Positions 43,354 through 47,763 of a stretch of 47,763 nt of DNA are shown piece by piece (within the stretch, counting starts at the first letter, position 1; each line of letters opens with the position of its first letter). Under the pieces are notes generated by a model. That model was not told the DNA's origin, made no database searches, and was given only the letters and a program-made list of their open reading frames with translations. The translations under genes and the position numbers were made by a program. The stretch spans positions 1 through 47,763 of the forward strand of contig JAPKHL010000029.1 of the NCBI GenBank assembly GCA_026646875.1. Direction: 5' to 3'. Source of the DNA: Rhodocyclaceae bacterium (lineage in GTDB: Bacteria > Pseudomonadota > Gammaproteobacteria > Burkholderiales > Rhodocyclaceae).

Positions 43354-44243
43354 ACGAACCCACTGAATTCGGATCGGGATATGTCGCCATCGTGGGACGT
43401 CCCAACGTCGGCAAGTCGACCCTGCTCAACCGCCTGATAGGCGAGAAGATCAGCATCGTCTCGCGCAAGGCGCAAACCACCCGCCATCGCATTGTCGGCA
43501 TCCTGAGCCGCGACGATGCACAGTTCGTCTTCGTCGATACGCCGGGCTTCCAGACCCAGCATACCAACGCCCTGAATCGTGCGATGAACCGTGGCGTGAC
43601 CCAGGCCCTGGCCGACGTCGACGTCGTGCTGTTCGTCGTCGAGGCCGGACGCTTCGATGCGCGCGACAAGGCCGTGCTTGCACTGCTTCCCCGGGACCGG
43701 CCGGTGATCGCGGTGGTAAACAAGACCGACCAGCTCAAGGACCGCGCGAAGATGCTGCCCTTCCTCGCCGACATCGCCGCACAGCGCGATTTCGCGGCTG
43801 TGGTTCCGGTCAGCGCGGCGCGCGGCAGCCAGCTCGACACCCTGCTGGCGGAGACCCGCAAGCACTTGCCCCACCATGAACCTCTGTTCGGGGAGGACGA
43901 ACTGACCGACAAGAGCGAACGCTTTCTTGCCGCCGAGTACGTTCGCGAGAAGCTCTTCCGCCTGCTGGGGGATGAACTGCCCTATGCTGCCACCGTCGAA
44001 ATCGAGAAATTCGAGCTTGATGGCGCCCTGCGCCGCATCAGCGCGGCGATTGTTGTCGATCGCGAGGGGCACAAGGCGATTGTCATCGGCAAGGGCGGTG
44101 AAACCCTCAAGCGGATCGCCACCGAAGCGCGCCAGGATATGGAGCGGTTGTTCGACGGCAAGGTATTCCTGGAAGTCTTCGTCAAGGTCAAGTCCGGCTG
44201 GGCCGACGACGAGCGCCTGCTCAAGAGCCTCGGCTACGAGTAG
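43350..44243 (+). CDS. era: GTPase Era
   Basis: A 297-residue GTPase that binds 16S rRNA near its 3' end in 30S assembly. The P-loop GRPNVGKS is at residues 16-23, then VDTPGF and NKTDQ. The C-terminal KH domain has [22 protein letters not shown]. It begins with AGGA upstream of the ATG, which overlaps the rnc stop. recO follows after 44 nt. Confidence 0.98.
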   Translation: MNEPTEFGSGYVAIVGRPNVGKSTLLNRLIGEKISIVSRKAQTTRHRIVGILSRDDAQFVFVDTPGFQTQHTNALNRAMNRGVTQALADVDVVLFVVEAGRFDARDKAVLALLPRDRPVIAVVNKTDQLKDRAKMLPFLADIAAQRDFAAVVPVSAARGSQLDTLLAETRKHLPHHEPLFGEDELTDKSERFLAAEYVREKLFRLLGDELPYAATVEIEKFELDGALRRISAAIVVDREGHKAIVIGKGGETLKRIATEARQDMERLFDGKVFLEVFVKVKSGWADDERLLKSLGYE

Positions 44244-44287
44244 GCAAACCGGCGAACCGACGCCAGGCAAGCACAGCGAGCCAGCCC

Positions 44288-45004
44288 GTGAACCAGCGGC
44301 ACAAGGTCGATGGACAGCCAGCCTTCGTGCTGCATGCCTACCCCTTCCGCGAAACGAGCCTGATCGCTGAGGTCTTCAGCCGCGATTATGGCCGCGTGGC
44401 GCTGCTCGCGCGCGGCGCGCGGCGGCCGCGCTCCGCCCTGCGTGGCCTGCTTCTCGCTTTCCAGCCGCTCGAACTGGGCTGGGCCGGCAAGGGCGAGGTC
44501 CAGACCCTGATGAAAGCCGAATGGCAGGGCGGTCAGCCGCTGCTTGGTGGCAAGGCGCTGTTCTGCGGCTATTACCTGAACGAACTCCTGATGCACCTGT
44601 TACCGCGCGAGGATGCGCACGAGCGTCTTTTCTCTCTATATGCCGAGACCCTGCGCCGTTTCGCCGACGGCGTCCGCGAAGCCGACCTTCGTCGCTTCGA
44701 GCGCGCCCTGCTGCAGGAACTCGGCTATGGCCTGACACTCGGACACGATGCCGAGGGCGTCCCGCTCGAACCGTCGGCGCACTATGCATACGAAATCGAG
44801 CGTGGACCGGTCCGGCTGACTGCGCGCGGCCAGTCTGCACTGTCGGTCAGCGGCAGGACGCTGCTTGACCTTGCCCGCGACGATTTCGACGATGCCCGCT
44901 CCCTGGGCGAGGCAAAACAGCTGATGCGGGCCCTGATTGCCCACTATACGGGCGGCAGGGAACTGGAAACCCGGAAGATTTTCAAGGAGCTGCAGGAACT
45001 ATGA
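44288..45004 (+). CDS. recO: DNA repair protein RecO
   Basis: A 238-residue protein that loads RecA with RecR and RecF, and anneals strands. The N-terminal OB-fold has AFVLHAYPFRETSLIAEVFSRDYG and VALLARGARRPRS, followed by a helical domain. There are no zinc cysteines, as in other proteobacterial RecO. The start is a GTG at 44288 with a weak AGCGAG ahead. It overlaps pdxJ by ATGA. Confidence 0.95.
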   Translation: MNQRHKVDGQPAFVLHAYPFRETSLIAEVFSRDYGRVALLARGARRPRSALRGLLLAFQPLELGWAGKGEVQTLMKAEWQGGQPLLGGKALFCGYYLNELLMHLLPREDAHERLFSLYAETLRRFADGVREADLRRFERALLQELGYGLTLGHDAEGVPLEPSAHYAYEIERGPVRLTARGQSALSVSGRTLLDLARDDFDDARSLGEAKQLMRALIAHYTGGRELETRKIFKELQEL

Positions 45005-45771
45005 GCGCACTGGTGGAACTGGGGGTCAACATCGACCATGTCGCAACGATCCGTCAGGCACGGCGCACCTACGAGCCCGATCCCGCATGGGCGGCCGTCG
45101 AGGCGCATCTTGGCGGCGCCGACGGCATCACCGTGCATCTGCGCGAGGACCGGCGCCACATCCAGGATGCCGATGTGGAAAGACTGCGCTCCCTGACGCA
45201 GATCAAGCTCAATCTGGAAATGGCTGCAACCGGGGAAATGATCGATATCGCCTGCCGGCTCAAGCCCGAAATGGCCATGCTGGTTCCCGAGGGGCGCCAC
45301 GAGATCACCACCGAGGGGGGGCTCGACGTGATCGCACAGGAAGCCGCGCTCAAGGATGCCGTGGCTCGTCTGGCCGATGCCGGCATTGTCAGCAGTGTGT
45401 TCATCGATGCGGATCTCGCCCAGATTGAAGCTGCCGCGCGCATTGGCGCACGCGTCTGCGAGATCCACACCGGCCCGTACGCGCATGCCTTCCACGAAAA
45501 GGGGCGTGACGCCGAAAGCCCGGCGGTGCTCGCCGAGCTCGAGCGGATCCGTCGTGCCGGCGAGGCGATCCGGGCGTTCGGCATGCGCTTCAATGCCGGG
45601 CACGCGCTCAACTACGTCAACGTGCAGCCGGTGGCGCAACTGCCGGGTATCCGCGAACTGCACATCGGCCATGCCATTGTCAGCCGTGCCGTCTTTGTCG
45701 GGCTGCGCGCCGCAGTGAGTGAGATGAAGCGTCTGTTGCGCGAAGCGCAGGCCTCGGCGGACCACGGATGA
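45001..45771 (+). CDS. pdxJ: pyridoxine 5'-phosphate synthase
   Basis: A 256-residue TIM-barrel enzyme joining 3-amino-2-oxopropyl phosphate and deoxyxylulose 5-phosphate to pyridoxine 5'-phosphate. LGVNIDHVATIRQARR starts it, and HLREDRRHI, LNLEMAATGEM, VPEGRHEITTEGGLD, EIHTGPYA and NAGHALNY are the family blocks. It is linked to recO and acpS on both sides by ATGA overlaps, as in many proteobacteria. Confidence 0.97.
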   Translation: MSALVELGVNIDHVATIRQARRTYEPDPAWAAVEAHLGGADGITVHLREDRRHIQDADVERLRSLTQIKLNLEMAATGEMIDIACRLKPEMAMLVPEGRHEITTEGGLDVIAQEAALKDAVARLADAGIVSSVFIDADLAQIEAAARIGARVCEIHTGPYAHAFHEKGRDAESPAVLAELERIRRAGEAIRAFGMRFNAGHALNYVNVQPVAQLPGIRELHIGHAIVSRAVFVGLRAAVSEMKRLLREAQASADHG

Positions 45772-46145
45772 TCCACGGCATCGGCACCGACATCGCTGCG
45801 GTCGGGCGGCTGGCCGCCCTGTTCAAGCGACATGGCATGGCTGCGGCCGAGCGCTTGCTGGCTGCCAGCGAGCTCGACGATTTTGCCCGCGCCAGCGACA
45901 AGGGGCGCTTCCTCGCCAAGCGCTTCGCGGCCAAGGAGGCCTTTGGCAAGGCGCTCGGCACCGGTATCCGCGCCCCCGCGACGCTGACAGCCATCGCCAT
46001 CGCTCACGATACACTTGGCAAGCCGGTGTTCTCGTACTCTGTCGCGTTGGCGGCGCTGCTGCGCGAGCAGGGCCTCGTCGCTCATCTTACGATTTCCGAC
46101 GAGCGCGACTATGCCATCGCCTTCGTCGTCCTGGAGCAGGCATGA
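45768..46145 (+). CDS. acpS: holo-ACP synthase
   Basis: A 125-residue enzyme that attaches phosphopantetheine from CoA to S37 of AcpP. D8 (GIGTDIAAV) and the glutamate in FAAKEAFGKALG are the magnesium ligands. The length is normal. Its ATG overlaps pdxJ by 4 nt, and its end overlaps nagZ by 4 nt. Confidence 0.96.
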   Translation: MIHGIGTDIAAVGRLAALFKRHGMAAAERLLAASELDDFARASDKGRFLAKRFAAKEAFGKALGTGIRAPATLTAIAIAHDTLGKPVFSYSVALAALLREQGLVAHLTISDERDYAIAFVVLEQA

Positions 46146-47191
46146 AGCCATTGCCCGTTGAGCAAGCCTTGGGGCCGCTGATGATCGACATCGCCGGCAC
46201 CGAGCTTACCGCTTTCGACCGCGAGCGCCTGTGCCACCCGGCGGTCGGTGGCATCATCCTGTTTACTCGTAACTACGTTTGCCCTGAACAGCTCGCCAGC
46301 CTCTGCGCCGCGATTCACGCGCTGCGCACGCCGCGCCTGCCGATTGGCATCGACCATGAAGGGGGCAGGGTGCAGCGCTGCCGCGAAGGCTTCACGCGGC
46401 TGCCCGCGATGCGCTCGCTGGGCGAGGCGTGGGATCGTGAGCCCGATCCCGCCAAAACGAAAACGAAGGAAATGGCCCGCGCCATTGGTTATGTGCTGGC
46501 TTCGGAGCTGCGCGCGCATGGCGTCGATCTTTCCTTCACTCCGGTGCTTGACCTTGACTGGGGGCGCAGCTCGGTGGTCGGCACGCGCGCCTTCCACCGC
46601 GATCCGGAGATCGTCGCCGCGCTCGCCGGCGAGCTGATTGCCGGCCTGCGGCAGGCTGGCATGATCGCCTGCGGCAAGCATTTTCCCGGACACGGCTGGG
46701 TCGAGGCCGATTCGCACGTGGCGATTCCGGTTGACGAGCGGACGCTGGACGAACTCGCGCCGGACATGCTGCCGTACCGCCGCCTGCAACTCGACGCGGT
46801 CATGCCGGCGCACGTCAGCTTCCCGAAGATTGAAAGCAAATCTGCTGGATTTTCAAATTACTGGATAGATTTGTTGAGAAACGACATCAAGTTTGACGGT
46901 GTCGTTTTCAGCGACGATCTGTCGATGGAAGGGGCCAGCGTCGCCGGCGACATCGTCGCCCGCGCGACCGCCGCCTACCGCGCCGGCTGCGACATGCTCC
47001 TCGTCTGCAACAGTCCGGATTCGGTCGGCAAACTGCTCATGCGCTGGTCGGAGCCGCTCGACCCGATACGCAGCGCGCGCATCGAACGCCTGTTGCCGAC
47101 GCGGCCGGCGCCGACCGCCGAATGTCTGCGCGCCGACCCGCTCTACCGGGCTGGTGTGGCTTTCGCGCAGGAACTCACGGCGAACGCCTGA
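46142..47191 (+). CDS. nagZ: beta-N-acetylglucosaminidase NagZ
   Basis: A 349-residue family 3 glycoside hydrolase, cytosolic, that recycles peptidoglycan by removing GlcNAc from anhydro-muropeptides. GIDHEGGRVQR, GKHFPGHGWVEADSH (catalytic histidine loop) and FSDDLSMEGA (nucleophile aspartate) are present. It is the last gene of the lepA run, and its end overlaps the next gene on the other strand by 17 nt. An AT-rich codon patch, near residues 230-256, differs from the rest of the gene. Confidence 0.96.
   Translation: MKPLPVEQALGPLMIDIAGTELTAFDRERLCHPAVGGIILFTRNYVCPEQLASLCAAIHALRTPRLPIGIDHEGGRVQRCREGFTRLPAMRSLGEAWDREPDPAKTKTKEMARAIGYVLASELRAHGVDLSFTPVLDLDWGRSSVVGTRAFHRDPEIVAALAGELIAGLRQAGMIACGKHFPGHGWVEADSHVAIPVDERTLDELAPDMLPYRRLQLDAVMPAHVSFPKIESKSAGFSNYWIDLLRNDIKFDGVVFSDDLSMEGASVAGDIVARATAAYRAGCDMLLVCNSPDSVGKLLMRWSEPLDPIRSARIERLLPTRPAPTAECLRADPLYRAGVAFAQELTANA
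46828..46910 (+). other. AT-rich codon patch inside nagZ
   Basis: The coding run from KIESKSAGFSNYW to DIKFDGVVF uses AT-ending codons (such as aaa, att, tta, aat) and AT-rich residues (Lys, Asn, Ile), in an otherwise GC-rich gene. The reading frame and the FSDDLSM motif just after it are intact, so this is a local change in composition and not a break. Confidence 0.6.
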
Positions 47192-47708
47192 AACCGCCGA
47201 TCGTCTCCAGCTCGTCGTCGGCGCAGTGGGACAGGGGCAGGGCGGTGGCGCCCCAATGGAAAAGCAGCGCGGGGTCGGCGGCAAGGTCGCCATCGGGCGG
47301 TGTGCCGTCCGCTCGGCGGATGCATTCGATAAGCGACTGCAGATCGCGGTCGTCGATCAGGCCGAAGCCATGGTCGGTGCGCAGGCAGAGCGTGTCGCCA
47401 TCGACCAGCCACACCGCCTCGACTCCGCCTGCCGATGCGCCGGTGTGCGTCACGAACAGCCCGTCCTGCAGCCGGAAGATCCACGGCGTCGCCGCCAGTT
47501 CCACCCACACCCGTTGCGGCCCGTTCTGCATGAACCAGTTCCCCGACTCGTCGCAGGCGTAGTTGCGGCCGATGAACTCTGCCAGCCCGGCATGCACGAC
47601 CGGGCTGCCCTGCAGGCGCCACTGGCCGCGCCGGTCGAGCGACAGCCAGCCGCGGCAGTCCGGCACATTCGGCCACTTGGTCATGGCGGCGATCACGCTG
47701 GGGTCCAT
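47175..47708 (-). CDS. conserved hypothetical protein
   Basis: A 177-residue soluble protein starting at an ATG with GGAG a few bases before it. The text has KWPNVPDCRGWLSLDRRGQWRLQG, EFIGRNYACDESGNWFMQNGPQRVWVEL and TDHGFGLIDDRD. I have seen such Trp-rich proteins in other proteobacteria as a widespread family, but I cannot name it or its function. No signal or membrane segment is present. The first residues include two cysteines (about 18 and 52). It converges on nagZ with 17 nt of overlap. Confidence 0.75.
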   Translation of the reverse strand: MDPSVIAAMTKWPNVPDCRGWLSLDRRGQWRLQGSPVVHAGLAEFIGRNYACDESGNWFMQNGPQRVWVELAATPWIFRLQDGLFVTHTGASAGGVEAVWLVDGDTLCLRTDHGFGLIDDRDLQSLIECIRRADGTPPDGDLAADPALLFHWGATALPLSHCADDELETIGGFRRSP

Positions 47709-47718
47709 GCCGTCTCCA

Positions 47719-47757
47719 GAAAAGAAAAGGGCGACCGGTACAAACCCGGTCGCCCTT
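47719..47757 (-). terminator. terminator of a gene beyond the right edge
   Basis: A 12-bp perfect stem AAGGGCGACCGG (47727-47738) with CCGGTCGCCCTT (47746-47757). On the minus strand it is followed by TTTTCTTTT, then the ribosome binding site of the hypothetical gene starting at 47708. Confidence 0.8.
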
Positions 47758-47763
47758 GATTCT

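Overview
This is a GC-rich, densely coded chromosomal segment of a betaproteobacterium, most likely in the Rhodocyclales (Dechloromonas/Azonexus-like). The assignment rests on gene order, protein character (a 59-residue L32 without zinc cysteines, a YgiQ-type radical SAM protein, MucABCD-like sigma-E genes) and many cyclic-di-GMP genes; it is inferred from the sequence and was not tested by a search. No insertion sequence, prophage, CRISPR array, rRNA gene or plasmid function is visible, so this is core chromosome.

Left part (1-19.4 kb), mostly independent units: a cut DUF3301 gene converging on a DUF3617 gene; an AsmA-like protein; two small unknown proteins; a methyltransferase; YgiQ; a membrane diguanylate cyclase with a CxxCH haem site; TypA/BipA and a 51-residue membrane protein; a PAS-GGDEF-EAL protein; MoaA; tRNA-Asn(GTT); an unusual winged-helix/transmembrane/AsmA-like chimera; an aromatic/aspartate aminotransferase; UvrB; and a low-molecular-weight protein tyrosine phosphatase.

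Middle part (19.4-33.6 kb): rne and rluC are divergent, with a good rne promoter inside the 5' end of rluC that gives rne a leader of about 385 nt. rluC starts a tightly packed run (HAD phosphatase, Rieske protein, S49 peptidase). A convergent pair (RsmI-like methylase, Maf/YceF) follows, then the large-subunit/lipid block yceD-rpmF-plsX-fabH-fabD-fabG-acpP-fabF-ygfX. This block makes ribosomal protein L32, acyl-phosphate, the FASII enzymes and acyl carrier protein.

Right part (33.6-47.8 kb): nadB is divergent from the envelope-stress operon rpoE-rseA-rseB-rseC-degP-(glutaredoxin-like), which ends in a strong terminator. Just 21 nt after that terminator starts lepA-lepB-DUF4845-rnc-era-recO-pdxJ-acpS-nagZ, in which many neighbours overlap by 4 nt (ATGA). 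AcpS from this operon is the enzyme that activates the AcpP made 14 kb upstream. An unknown gene on the other strand closes the window.

No wholly new multi-gene system is evident. The points most worth following are the winged-helix/AsmA chimera, the duplicated LVMVET motif in the RNase E tail, the long rne leader, the terminator hairpins placed against the starts of lepA and plsX, the near-leaderless yceD promoter and an AT-rich patch inside nagZ.
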